From JAFGCY01 sp964609245 (GTDB lineage Bacteria > 4484-113 > JAFGCY01), in the NCBI GenBank assembly GCA_964609245.1, contig CAZSSB010000013.1, forward strand, positions 4,842-68,841: a stretch of 64,000 nucleotides of DNA, in the 5' to 3' direction. The position numbers and the translations under genes are program-made. Under the pieces are notes generated by a model. The model ran no database searches. It was not told where the DNA came from and saw only the letters and a list, made by a program, of their open reading frames with translations. Of the stretch, positions 42,836 through 51,977 are shown piece after piece; positions within the stretch are counted from its first letter, which is position 1, and each line of letters opens with the position of its first letter.

Positions 42836-45800
42836 ATGCGGCGCCTGATTCTGACTTGCGCTACAGCGCTGCTGCTGCTTGCTCTGGCAAGCTGCGGCGG
42901 TACGAAGAACACAACCAGCATTCCCGGACCGCAGTTCGCCACTGATTCCACCGCGGATGCATCCGGCAGCCTGGTTGCCCAGAAAGAGGGCTTCTCACTG
43001 ACGGTGCTCGACGAGAGCTTCGACTATGGTGGGGACGCCGAGTTCGCGCTGAGCATCCGGCCGAAAGGGCCGCAGACGGAAGTCACCGTCAAGGCCGCGG
43101 CGGACCAGCTGCGCTGCGCCCTGCTGGCGTTGTCCTATCCGGCCGGCGAGCTGCATCCCGTCGACGGCGCACCCGGCGCCTGGCCCGGCCTGGCTGAAGG
43201 CGAGCTGCTGTCGCTGACCGTGCTGGACGATCCGGGCGCCGTGCACTTTGGTGCGGTAGTAACCCGCCCGCAGGAGCACAGCGGCGTCAGTGGCGACTTC
43301 GCCGTGCTGACGGTGCGGTTCGAGGCGGGTGCGGCGGAGCCGAGGCTTGCGGCGGCGGTGCCGGACCTGCCGGTCAGCATGATCCCTGATCTGGCGGTTG
43401 ACTTCGACACCGGTGACGTGACGTTCAGCTACGTCAACGTCGGGGACTACAACCAGAACAGCCTGGTCGAGGTAGCGGACATCACGCCGGTGGGAGTCAA
43501 CTGGGATGAGGAATCACCGGACTTCCCCGACCCATTCCCGTTCGACACCATCGGCTCCGTAGTGGATGGCAACAACAACGGCCTGATCGAGGTGGCTGAT
43601 ATCACGCCGATCGGCCAGAATTGGGACAAGGCGTGTCTGCGCTGGCGGCTGTACGGTGGCGACGCCGCCGACTATCCCGAGGACGCGGCCGACGACAATG
43701 GCGTCGCCACTCTGCTGGGCACCATCGAGTTCCCAGTGGGTCTCACTCTCTTCAACCGCCTTGCGGTGGAAGAGACGATCGACGACGCGGCCGGCTTCGT
43801 CGGCGAAGGCATGTGGCTGAGGCCCGTGGGCGACCAGGACGATGAGGGCATCCCATCCAACATGTACGTGCCGCAGCCCAGCGACACCGATGCGCCGGTC
43901 TGGGACTTCGTTCCCGAGGGCGAGGGCGTGATCGAGGTCATCCCGCTCGACGGTGGGCTGCGTATAACCTGGGGTAGCGCCACGGACGATTCGGACTTCA
44001 ACTACCTAGGCTGGGTGCAGGATGGCGGCAGCATCGATTATGAGGCTGCGCCGGATATCACCGTGCCGCCCTCCGACCCGCCCGATCCGACGGTGGATCA
44101 GGTTACCGAGATCACCGGGCTGACCAACGGTACCGAGTACACCATCGCGGTGCGGGCGCGCGACATTTATGACAACGAGACGGGCAACGACAACCCCCTG
44201 ACGGCCACCCCACTGGCCGAGGCGGAAGTGCCCGCAACACTGACCGAAAACCCCGACTTCATGGGACCGATGCGGATCAGCAACGGCAGCGCCGTGGACG
44301 TTAGCGGCGAGGAGTGCATCCACTTCTGGAGCGACCTCGTGATCGAGGACGGCGGCAGCCTTGACGGCGCCGAGGATGGGCTGTGCATCGTGGTCCACGG
44401 CGATTTCACCTGCGACGGCGCGATCGGGCTGACCCTGCCCGACGACCTGCCGGGCGACCCCGAGGACGCGCCGTCGATGCACTTGGTGCTGATGGGTGAC
44501 GTGACCTTCGGCGACAGCTCGGTGGTCACCGGCAACGGCAACATCTTCCTGGTCGATGATGAGGAGGATCTGGTTGATCCGGGTGATGTCGAAGACGAGT
44601 TGGACCTGCCCAGCGACGCCGAGGAATTCCCCTGGCAGCTGGACTATGAGGAGGGGGGCGCCGGGGCCGGCGGCAAGTCGGCTGGCGCGGCCAAGACGAC
44701 CAGTCGCACCGTCTACTACGGTCCCAGGCCCTGGACTCAGTGGCTGGTCAAGGGCGACTGGGGCAAGGTGCCGGTGCAGCCGCGCAGCGTGCATCGCGTG
44801 GTGCTGCGCATCTGGCCGGTCAACGGGATGCTGCGCTTCGAGGACTTCAGCATCCAGGGCCCGGACGGCCGGCCCGGGGCCGACGCTCACAGCTGCAACG
44901 CCCACGGTGGCGACGGCCAGGACAACAAGTGGCGGTTCCGCATCCACTGCGGGCGCTCGCTGGATTTCCATAACGTCAACATCAAGCTGGGCAACGGTGG
45001 CCGCGGCGGCAACGCCACCACGCCCCAGGACTGCGATCCGGGCGTGGCGGTCGGCGGCGACGGCGGTGACGCGCTCAACAAGTTCCGCTTCACGGCGCGC
45101 TCGGCGATCAACATCACCGGCAGCTTCAACTTCGATCCCGGCCACGGCGGGGCGGGCGGTACGGCTCAGGCCTGGGGCAAGAACGGCGAGGACGGGTGCC
45201 CGGCCGAGGACGGCGCCGACGCCTTCGCGACAGGCGGCAACGGCGGCAACGTGCCGCGCTGGGGTGTCAGCACCCGGGGCGCGGTCAACGGCACGGGCAA
45301 CGTCAACCTCGGTACCGCGGAAGGCGGAGCCGGCGGTGAGGCGACGGCCTGGGGCGGCTGGGGCGGCAACGACACCTGTTGTCCGGGCGCGACCGGCGGC
45401 TCCGGCGGCTATGCCGAAGGCACGGGCGGCGACGGCGGCGATTCCAAGTTCAGCGATGGAGGCAGTGGCGCGGCCGGCGGCGGTGCCACGGGCGGCGACG
45501 GCGGCACGGGCCACGCGGCCGGTGGCAGCGGCGGAGCCGGTGCCAGCTGGTACAAGATTCCGGGCGGTGACGGCGGCGGCGGTGGTGACGCGGTCGCGGT
45601 CGGCGGCCAGGAGGGTGAGGCGACCGGTGACGGCGCCCTGACCCAGGGCAATCGCGGCGGTGCCGAGGCGATCGGCGGCAATGGCGGCGACGGCGGTGAC
45701 GGCCTGCCACCGGGTGTTGGCGGTGCAGGCGGCGATGCTGATGCCGACGGTGATCCGGAGACGGAGCTGGATGGCAGCGATGGCCTCGACGGCGATCAAA

Positions 45801-46354
45801 GCCCGCTGTTCCTGTCCGAGCACGTCGTGATCATTCCGGATCCATTCGATCCTGGTCCGCTCCACGACAACCCGCTTGCGCCCTTCATCTACACCTTCCC
45901 ACTGATCGACGCTCTGACCGATCTTGAGGTCGGCACACTGACGCTGACGTTCAACGTCGATCCGGGCGGCAGCTTCTGGATTGTGGAGCACCTTGACGGT
46001 ACCAAGGTGCTTGAGATGAATGGCCCGTCCTGGATTGACGTCGAGCGCAGTGAGGTCACTTACGACAATCCGACCGATGATGCACCCTGGATCGCGCTGG
46101 ACTATACGCACTACTTCACAACCGGGTCCGTCGGTGTGGGATTCTGGTATGACGGCGTGCCTTTGGACGATTACGCCGTTCCCCAGCACTTGTTGCTTGA
46201 GGAGCGAACTGACCGTTTCGAGGTTACACCAGGTCTGTTCTATGAGAGCTTCCCAATCAGTCCGGACACTCCGCCTCAGTGGGACGACTGCGATATCACC
46301 TGCGACATCACGGCGAGCACGCAGATTATCGAGATCGTGATCATTGATCCATAG
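42836..46354 (+). CDS. Large lipoprotein: cohesin/dockerin-like module, FN3 and Gly-rich domain
   Basis: 1172 aa. Lipobox LASC with Cys20. The N-terminal 340 residues are a paralog of the preceding gene: cohesin-like domain, dockerin-like repeats (about 200-265; VEVADITPVG, NGLIEVADITPIGQNW) and the same FN3-like domain. A second, clear FN3 domain follows (about 352-460; TGLTNGTEYTIAVRARD). A beta-rich region (470-670) with an acidic patch leads to about 300 residues of GGxGG-type repeats (about 680-980) resembling PE-PGRS or Gly-rich beta-roll proteins. A beta domain ends the chain. Probably a structural or adhesive surface protein; no catalytic motif is visible. Confidence 0.78.
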   Translation: MRRLILTCATALLLLALASCGGTKNTTSIPGPQFATDSTADASGSLVAQKEGFSLTVLDESFDYGGDAEFALSIRPKGPQTEVTVKAAADQLRCALLALSYPAGELHPVDGAPGAWPGLAEGELLSLTVLDDPGAVHFGAVVTRPQEHSGVSGDFAVLTVRFEAGAAEPRLAAAVPDLPVSMIPDLAVDFDTGDVTFSYVNVGDYNQNSLVEVADITPVGVNWDEESPDFPDPFPFDTIGSVVDGNNNGLIEVADITPIGQNWDKACLRWRLYGGDAADYPEDAADDNGVATLLGTIEFPVGLTLFNRLAVEETIDDAAGFVGEGMWLRPVGDQDDEGIPSNMYVPQPSDTDAPVWDFVPEGEGVIEVIPLDGGLRITWGSATDDSDFNYLGWVQDGGSIDYEAAPDITVPPSDPPDPTVDQVTEITGLTNGTEYTIAVRARDIYDNETGNDNPLTATPLAEAEVPATLTENPDFMGPMRISNGSAVDVSGEECIHFWSDLVIEDGGSLDGAEDGLCIVVHGDFTCDGAIGLTLPDDLPGDPEDAPSMHLVLMGDVTFGDSSVVTGNGNIFLVDDEEDLVDPGDVEDELDLPSDAEEFPWQLDYEEGGAGAGGKSAGAAKTTSRTVYYGPRPWTQWLVKGDWGKVPVQPRSVHRVVLRIWPVNGMLRFEDFSIQGPDGRPGADAHSCNAHGGDGQDNKWRFRIHCGRSLDFHNVNIKLGNGGRGGNATTPQDCDPGVAVGGDGGDALNKFRFTARSAINITGSFNFDPGHGGAGGTAQAWGKNGEDGCPAEDGADAFATGGNGGNVPRWGVSTRGAVNGTGNVNLGTAEGGAGGEATAWGGWGGNDTCCPGATGGSGGYAEGTGGDGGDSKFSDGGSGAAGGGATGGDGGTGHAAGGSGGAGASWYKIPGGDGGGGGDAVAVGGQEGEATGDGALTQGNRGGAEAIGGNGGDGGDGLPPGVGGAGGDADADGDPETELDGSDGLDGDQSPLFLSEHVVIIPDPFDPGPLHDNPLAPFIYTFPLIDALTDLEVGTLTLTFNVDPGGSFWIVEHLDGTKVLEMNGPSWIDVERSEVTYDNPTDDAPWIALDYTHYFTTGSVGVGFWYDGVPLDDYAVPQHLLLEERTDRFEVTPGLFYESFPISPDTPPQWDDCDITCDITASTQIIEIVIIDP

Positions 46355-46380
46355 CGCTTACGTGCAGGAGTGATACGACC

Positions 46381-46407
46381 GGGCCCCGGAGACACTCTCC
46401 GGGGCCC
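46381..46407. terminator. Perfect hairpin between convergent genes
   Basis: A 12-bp perfect inverted repeat, GGGCCCCGGAGA and its complement, with a 3-nt loop (46393-46395). There is no U-tract on either side, but the position between two convergent stops suggests bidirectional termination or 3' end protection. Confidence 0.7.
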
Positions 46408-46415
46408 ATCAATAC

Positions 46416-46445
46416 AGAGCCAGGGGCCATGGGGCCCCCGGCTCT
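46416..46445. terminator. Second hairpin between convergent genes
   Basis: AGAGCC-A-GGGGCC, a loop of ATGG, then GGCCCC-C-GGCTCT: a 12-bp stem with one internal mismatch, 8 bp from the first hairpin. It is probably the terminator for the minus-strand gene ending at 46472. Confidence 0.6.
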
Positions 46446-46471
46446 ATGCGAGAAAGCTGGGTTGAAGCGTA

Positions 46472-47986
46472 CTACTCAGGATCGCCCGGTTCAGTCAGTG
46501 GCACGCCCAGGAAGTCGTGGCGGTCGGGCCGGTTGGTGCCGTTGATCACGATCTCCGCCAAGCTGGGCACGAACTCCATGCCGCTCAGTGCCGGCTTGAG
46601 TGCGTACACGCCCTCGGGCAGATCCTCGAGCAGGTAGAAGCCGTGCTCGTCGGTCGTCGTCGTGAACTGCGTCTCCGGCTCGCCGATCTTGACGGCCGTC
46701 ATCGTCACGCCCGGCAGCGGCTCGATGCGCGGGCAGTCCTCGCATTCATTCTCGGCCACCGTGACGGCGAAGCCGAACACGCGGTGGAACGACCACTCCA
46801 GCATCGCGTTGAAGTGGATGTCGGCCAGCTTCGCCTCGGTGAGGTCGACTACGTGGAAGGGCGGGGCGAAGACCAGCTCGGGATGCTCGGCGGCGACGAT
46901 GTATTTGCCCGGCGGCAGGTCGCCGAAGTAGAACTTGCCCTGCTCGTCGGTGATGCGCAGCATCTGCTCGTCGAAGCCGACCAGGCCGACCCATATGCCC
47001 TCGACCGGTTCGCCCATCACGGTGGTGATCTCGCCGCGGATCACGCACGGGTCGTCGCCGCCGCCGGCGAACCCGCTGTCCACGTTGCTCCAGCGGCTTT
47101 CGCCCGCCTCGTTCAGGCTGCGCACCCGGTAGTAGAACATCCTGTAGTCCGGCAGCGGCTGGTCGATGTAGCGGCTCTCGGTGGTCTCGCCGATTTTGGC
47201 CCATTCCGTGTTGTCACCCCAGGCCGCGCGGCGGAAGACCTCAAAGGTGCTGGCGCCATTGCCGCCGATCCACTCCAGGCCGACCTTCTCCGCCAGCTGG
47301 CCGTCGGTGGCCACCAGGTGGTGCGGGATGCCGGGATGCGTACCGGGCTCAGAGGGTCCGGTGATCACGATACTGCGGCTATGGATCGCGGAGTTGCCCG
47401 GCGGCACCACGATCATGAAGTACATGTTGCCCAGGTGGGTGACCAGCTGGTGGTTGACCAGGTAGAGGTCCAGCTCGGCCTCCGGGAAGCTGACCGGGCC
47501 GAACCAGCGCCACTGCGCAGTCGTATAGTCGGCGATGCCGACGAAGTAGCCTTCGCCGAGCCCGCCCGGAATGCACTCGATGTTCAGCGACAGGGGCCGC
47601 TGGCCCGCCAGCCCGCTGATGCGGTACATGCCGTAGGACAGCTCGTCGGGCAGCTCCACGCCGGCGTCCGGGTCGACCTCGGGGTAGTTCTCTAGAACCA
47701 GCGCGTCGCCGTCGACAGAGCCGCCCTGCATCTGGATGTAGTCCTTGCCCAGCACGCCGCCGAAGCCATAGCCGTCGTCAGCCTCGGACGCCGCGCGGTC
47801 CTCTTCCGTATCCAGCGGGATCTCCGGCAGGCCGGACCAGCCGCCGCCGTCGGATTCGCTGATGATGGCTGATTCGCCGCCGTCAAGCTCGCCGCCGGTC
47901 GTCAGTCCGGCGCCGCCACCACAGGCCGCGAAGATTGTCAGGGATAAGACCGAGATGACAAGCGCAAACAAGTGCCGTGTACCCAT
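46472..47986 (-). CDS. Lipoprotein with FN3 and two carboxypeptidase-regulatory-like domains
   Basis: 504 aa. Lipobox FAAC, Cys22, then an acidic Gly-rich linker. An unnamed domain with the pattern YxVGxxDYxxxxWRWxGP (about 140-230) is shared with the next two minus-strand genes. Then an FN3 domain (FYYRVRSLNEAGESRWS) and two CarboxypepD_reg/Cna-B-like domains (IRGEITTVMGEPVEGIWVGL; GVTMTAVKIGEPETQFTTTT). Such beta folds usually act as stalks. GAGAGGAG precedes the ATG. It is separated by 101 bp from its upstream neighbour. Confidence 0.75.
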   Translation of the reverse strand: MGTRHLFALVISVLSLTIFAACGGGAGLTTGGELDGGESAIISESDGGGWSGLPEIPLDTEEDRAASEADDGYGFGGVLGKDYIQMQGGSVDGDALVLENYPEVDPDAGVELPDELSYGMYRISGLAGQRPLSLNIECIPGGLGEGYFVGIADYTTAQWRWFGPVSFPEAELDLYLVNHQLVTHLGNMYFMIVVPPGNSAIHSRSIVITGPSEPGTHPGIPHHLVATDGQLAEKVGLEWIGGNGASTFEVFRRAAWGDNTEWAKIGETTESRYIDQPLPDYRMFYYRVRSLNEAGESRWSNVDSGFAGGGDDPCVIRGEITTVMGEPVEGIWVGLVGFDEQMLRITDEQGKFYFGDLPPGKYIVAAEHPELVFAPPFHVVDLTEAKLADIHFNAMLEWSFHRVFGFAVTVAENECEDCPRIEPLPGVTMTAVKIGEPETQFTTTTDEHGFYLLEDLPEGVYALKPALSGMEFVPSLAEIVINGTNRPDRHDFLGVPLTEPGDPE

Positions 47987-48087
47987 CTCATGCTCCTCTC
48001 ATTGGAATTGCCCTAACTCGCACAGATGGCCGTAGGAGGCCGGGGGGCTGCCGGGAGTTTCACGGAAACAGGCGCGGCGGGTTAAGC

Positions 48088-49890
48088 CTAAGTGTCGGGG
48101 CTCCAGTACAGCAGGTCGCCGGTCTGGTGGGCGTAAACGTCCAGCAGTACCTCGATGTCAATGGTGTCGGCGCCGATCCAGGCGCAGCAGGGGCCGCCGG
48201 GCCCCTCCTCCCAGTCATGCTGCAGGCCCGCATCGCCGGTGAAGTACGCCGATTCGCCGTAGCCTTCGCCGTCATCGGTGTAGAAGTGAGTGGTCACGGC
48301 CAGATCGCCGGCGGTGATGGCGAAGCCGTCGTCGGCGGTGTACTCGACGATGCCAGCAGCCGTGGAGCAGCTCAGCGCCGCCGGGCCGGCCCAGGCGGCA
48401 TCTGCGGCCAGGTCCACTTCGATCTCGTGCATGCCATAGTCAACCGTAGCGGTGCCGGTGAGCAGGTCCAGATAGCTCCAGTACAGGCCGTTCCAGGTGC
48501 CGATTGAGACGTCGAAGCGCAGGGTGGCCTCGGTGTCGATCTCCGGTGGGCTCTCGAGCGCCACGTCATGGCCGCAGACCATCAGTAGCTGCGGATCGCC
48601 AGCGCTGCTGTAGCCCAGATCCAGGCCGACCGGCGCGCCGCGGTCCAGCCACTCGGAATCGTGATTCCAGCCGTCGTCGAAGCGCTGGACGGTGACCATG
48701 TAGTCCAGCAGCACCGTTCCGTCCGTATCCGTCGTGCCCATGCTGTACATCGCCAGCGTGGGGCCCCCCGTCGGATCAAATGCTGCTGCGGCGGCGGCCA
48801 CCATGTCCCCCAGTTCCAGCGGTGAAGAGAAGTGCTCCCCCATGGGTGTCAGCATGTTGAAGCCGCCCTTTTGCCCAAAGCTGGTGTCGTAAGACCGCGT
48901 GATCGCCACGTAGTCACCGCTCTGGTCACTGTCCATCGCCAGCTGGGTCAGCGCGTAGTCGATTGGGCCGCCGACGTACCCCGCCTCCGTGATGCACCAG
49001 CCGGAATCAGTACGCAGCACGTTCACCGTGCCGGGCTTGCCGATTGCACCCAGGCCTGTGCTGGCGTTGTAGGCTGCGATGACCCCGCCCTGGGTGGTCC
49101 AGCGCGCGATGCCGCGTGTCAGCCGGGTGCCCTCCGGTGCCGCCGGTCGCTGCACCCACTCGTCGCCGTCGTAGTAGGCCAGGCATGTGTTGGCATCCTC
49201 ACCTTCGCCAGCGGTGTAGAAGATCACCGGCGCGCCCTCCTCGGACACGCCCTCGATCTGGGGCATCACCACCAGCGACGGATGCGCGGCCGGTCCGGGC
49301 GCGGCCAGGTGCTGCCCGGGCGGTGGCACGCGGCGGACCTGCTCGGGGTCCGGCCAGTCACCGCTTACGGTTGAGCTGATCACCCGCAGGCTGTTGCCGG
49401 TAGTGGCTAGCACAACCCAGTACAGATTGCCGGTAGCACTGAGGTAATTCCCCGGCTCGCCATTCGGAGTGATCATTGAGCTGGCCGTGTACGGCCCGTG
49501 CCACTCCCAGCGGGCCGTCCCGCCATAGTCCGAGAGGCCGACCCAGTAGCCGCCCAAGACCTCCTCGACCTCGATGCCGATGAAGCGCAGCTCACCGCCC
49601 TCGGGCATGCCGTAGACGTAGCGCGCCCAGCTGCAGGGCGCGGCGGCCGCGTCGATGACGGCGGCGGGCGGCTGATCGGTGACGCTGCCGCCGCAGCCGT
49701 CGTGAGCGCTGCCGTCAACGGTGGTGCTCGCGGATACTGCGCGCGGCGCCTGCGGCAGCGCCCCGGGTGTGGTCAGGATGTCCTGGCTGGGGAACTGCAG
49801 CGCCGGGCTGTCACCAAAGCGCGCGATCCCGCTGCAGCCGACAAGCAGCAACAGGCTGAGTACTGCAAGTGCCTGCCTCAGTCTGACCAT
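48088..49890 (-). CDS. Lipoprotein, paralog of its upstream neighbour
   Basis: 600 aa. Lipobox LVGC, Cys19. It contains the shared YWVGLSDYGGTARWEWHGPY region (about 113-133), a GNLYWVVLATTGNSLRV strand pair, a probable beta-propeller of repeated PVIFYTAGEGEDANTCLAYY type blades, and ends LLYWSPDT. The neighbour at 49971 follows the same order and ends LLYWSPDS. No enzyme motif is visible. ATG 49890 is preferred over the GTG at 49896, which overlaps the GGGAGG ribosome site. Confidence 0.7.
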   Translation of the reverse strand: MVRLRQALAVLSLLLLVGCSGIARFGDSPALQFPSQDILTTPGALPQAPRAVSASTTVDGSAHDGCGGSVTDQPPAAVIDAAAAPCSWARYVYGMPEGGELRFIGIEVEEVLGGYWVGLSDYGGTARWEWHGPYTASSMITPNGEPGNYLSATGNLYWVVLATTGNSLRVISSTVSGDWPDPEQVRRVPPPGQHLAAPGPAAHPSLVVMPQIEGVSEEGAPVIFYTAGEGEDANTCLAYYDGDEWVQRPAAPEGTRLTRGIARWTTQGGVIAAYNASTGLGAIGKPGTVNVLRTDSGWCITEAGYVGGPIDYALTQLAMDSDQSGDYVAITRSYDTSFGQKGGFNMLTPMGEHFSSPLELGDMVAAAAAAFDPTGGPTLAMYSMGTTDTDGTVLLDYMVTVQRFDDGWNHDSEWLDRGAPVGLDLGYSSAGDPQLLMVCGHDVALESPPEIDTEATLRFDVSIGTWNGLYWSYLDLLTGTATVDYGMHEIEVDLAADAAWAGPAALSCSTAAGIVEYTADDGFAITAGDLAVTTHFYTDDGEGYGESAYFTGDAGLQHDWEEGPGGPCCAWIGADTIDIEVLLDVYAHQTGDLLYWSPDT

Positions 49891-49970
49891 CTCCACCTCC
49901 CGCAGGCCTAATAGACTACAGGACTATACAGCATACCCTTTGTTGCACGCGGCTGCCACCTCCGGCGTGC

Positions 49971-51767
49971 CTAGCTGTCGGGGCTCCAGTAGAGCAGCTC
50001 GCCCGCGCTCTCCAGGTTGCCGCCCAGTATCTCCTCGATATCCACAGATTCAGCCTTGATGTAGGCGCAGCTGAAGCTGCCCGATGGGTTCTCCTCCCAG
50101 TCGAACAGCGCGCCGGCGTCACCGGTGAAGATGTCGGTAATGCCGAAGCCGCCGCCGAGCTTCATCCAGTACTCGCTGTGGTTGGTCAGGGTTCCGCCCG
50201 TGATCTCGAAACCACCACTGAGGTCGACCTCGATCGTGCCGTCCACATGCGACATGCTGAAGGCGCCGTTGCCGGCCCAGCTGATGTCAGCACCGAGGTC
50301 CACGTCGGCGGTACTCTGCAGGATGTTGATTTCGAGCGTGCTCTCGAACAGCGGGTTGTATTCCCACGTGTTGCCCAGCCAGGTGCCCATCACGACGTCG
50401 TAATACAGCGTCGCCGTGATGTCGATGAACGGCGGGATCGAGAGCTCGAAGTTGCGGCCGCTGACCATCAGCAGCTGCGGCGTGTCGTCGGGGGCGTAGC
50501 CCAGAGCCAGGCTGAGCGGCTCGTTGTAGTCGGTGATGTCGCCATTGCTGAAGGACCAGTTAGATCCGCTGCTATGACCGACTTTGACGATGAAGCTCAA
50601 ATCCAAGTCCTCCGAAGTATCAACGGTACCGGAGGAGTAGACCGCCATCCAGCTGCCGGCCGAATCGACCGCAACATCTACGCCAGCGATCGTATCACCT
50701 AAGACCAGATCGGACAGATAGTAGCCGGCATCAGGCGTTACCATGCTGGCATCCAGCTGTGGCCCGGCCCCCTGGTCCACGTAGGCGTGGATAATTCCAA
50801 GCTGGTCGTCGGGTGCGTAGTAGTCCATCGCCAGGTGTGTCAGCGGCCGGCCCATCGGCGCGGTGATGTACTCGCTGCTTGTGATCGACCACCTGTTGTC
50901 TGTCTTGATCACCGAGACCATACCTTTGGGATCGGGTCCGGGCGGTCCGGCCTCATGGTCGTAGGCCACGATCAGCCCTTCATCGCCGTTCCACCTGGCG
51001 ATCGGCCAGGTAATCCGTGGGCCGTCCGGTGCCAGCAGCCGCTGGGACCAGGCGCTGCCGTCATAGTATGCGATGAAGGTGTTTTGGTCTCCGCCATCGT
51101 CGGCGGTGAAGAAGATCACCGGGGCGCCTTCCTCGGCCAGATTCGGGATCTCCGGCATCAGCACCAGCTGCGGATTGGTGGCCGGACCGGGTGAAGCCGT
51201 GTGCTGCCCTTCCGGTGGTACAAAGAAGATGATCTCAGCTGCCGGCTCGTAGTCCACGTAGCTGCCCAGTACCCGCAGGCTGTGACCGCTCGCCGCCGCT
51301 ACCAGCCAGTACAGGTTGTCGGTCGGGCTGATGCAGTCTCCCCAGCCGGTCGCGGGGACCGGCGCGGCGTCGTCATGGTATGGTCCGTGCCAGCGCCACG
51401 TGCCCGCGGCGTAGTCGGGCAGCGCCACCCAGTACTCGGTGACGACGTCCTGCACGGTGATCTGCAGGCCGGTCAGCGTCGCTCCCGGCTCCAGTCCGTA
51501 GACGTACCGCACCCAGCTGCAGCTCAGCCCGGCGGCGTCCACCGTGATGGTCGGGGTCTGAACGGTCACGCCGGGCCCCGGGACGTCGAAGTCGTCCCCG
51601 TCGATCGTGGACGTGTCTGATGCGGCATGGGGCCCCAGCGGCGGCGGGCCGACCGCGTCTGCCAGGCCGGCCAGCGGCCCCGGGCCGGGATCCGCCGGTC
51701 CTGTGCCGCCACAGGCGGCGAACAGCATCGTGCCGATGGCCAGCAGCAGCGCACGAAAGCGTGCCAT
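49971..51767 (-). CDS. Lipoprotein, paralog of its downstream neighbour
   Basis: 598 aa. Lipobox FAAC, Cys19. It carries the shared domain as EYWVALPDYAAGTWRWHGPY, then DNLYWLVAAASGHSLRVLGS, propeller-like blades (APVIFFTADDGGDQNTFIAY; FIVKVGHSSGSNWSF) and the LLYWSPDS end. ATG 51767 has GGGAG upstream; an in-frame start at 51779 is less likely. Most of its length aligns with the next gene, pointing to tandem duplication. Function unknown. Confidence 0.7.
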   Translation of the reverse strand: MARFRALLLAIGTMLFAACGGTGPADPGPGPLAGLADAVGPPPLGPHAASDTSTIDGDDFDVPGPGVTVQTPTITVDAAGLSCSWVRYVYGLEPGATLTGLQITVQDVVTEYWVALPDYAAGTWRWHGPYHDDAAPVPATGWGDCISPTDNLYWLVAAASGHSLRVLGSYVDYEPAAEIIFFVPPEGQHTASPGPATNPQLVLMPEIPNLAEEGAPVIFFTADDGGDQNTFIAYYDGSAWSQRLLAPDGPRITWPIARWNGDEGLIVAYDHEAGPPGPDPKGMVSVIKTDNRWSITSSEYITAPMGRPLTHLAMDYYAPDDQLGIIHAYVDQGAGPQLDASMVTPDAGYYLSDLVLGDTIAGVDVAVDSAGSWMAVYSSGTVDTSEDLDLSFIVKVGHSSGSNWSFSNGDITDYNEPLSLALGYAPDDTPQLLMVSGRNFELSIPPFIDITATLYYDVVMGTWLGNTWEYNPLFESTLEINILQSTADVDLGADISWAGNGAFSMSHVDGTIEVDLSGGFEITGGTLTNHSEYWMKLGGGFGITDIFTGDAGALFDWEENPSGSFSCAYIKAESVDIEEILGGNLESAGELLYWSPDS

Positions 51768-51977
51768 GGCAACTCCCATATGGACGGTAGTCGTCGGCTA
51801 CCGCCGGTCGATAGCCGCCTAGAGTGTAACGCAGGTCATCGATCGTGCGCAGACTGTGCCTGTCCACGGGCCCATGTAAGTGATCAGTTGGCACTCTCAG
51901 GTATAGATTGCTAACGCGGGTGCCGGGTGCTATACTCCCCGCCCGCGGGACAGGAATCTCCATCCGGTGGAGACGAA

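Noticed and set aside
44990..45770. Possible CRISPR or DNA tandem array in the GGC-rich stretch
   Set aside because: Repeats are irregular in spacing and in frame with the protein; no direct repeats of 24-40 bp with unique spacers.
44006..46189. A 727-codon minus-strand open frame opposite the Gly-rich lipoprotein
   Set aside because: Its long Ala/Arg/Val repeats are the reverse complement of GGC-rich codons; no independent support.
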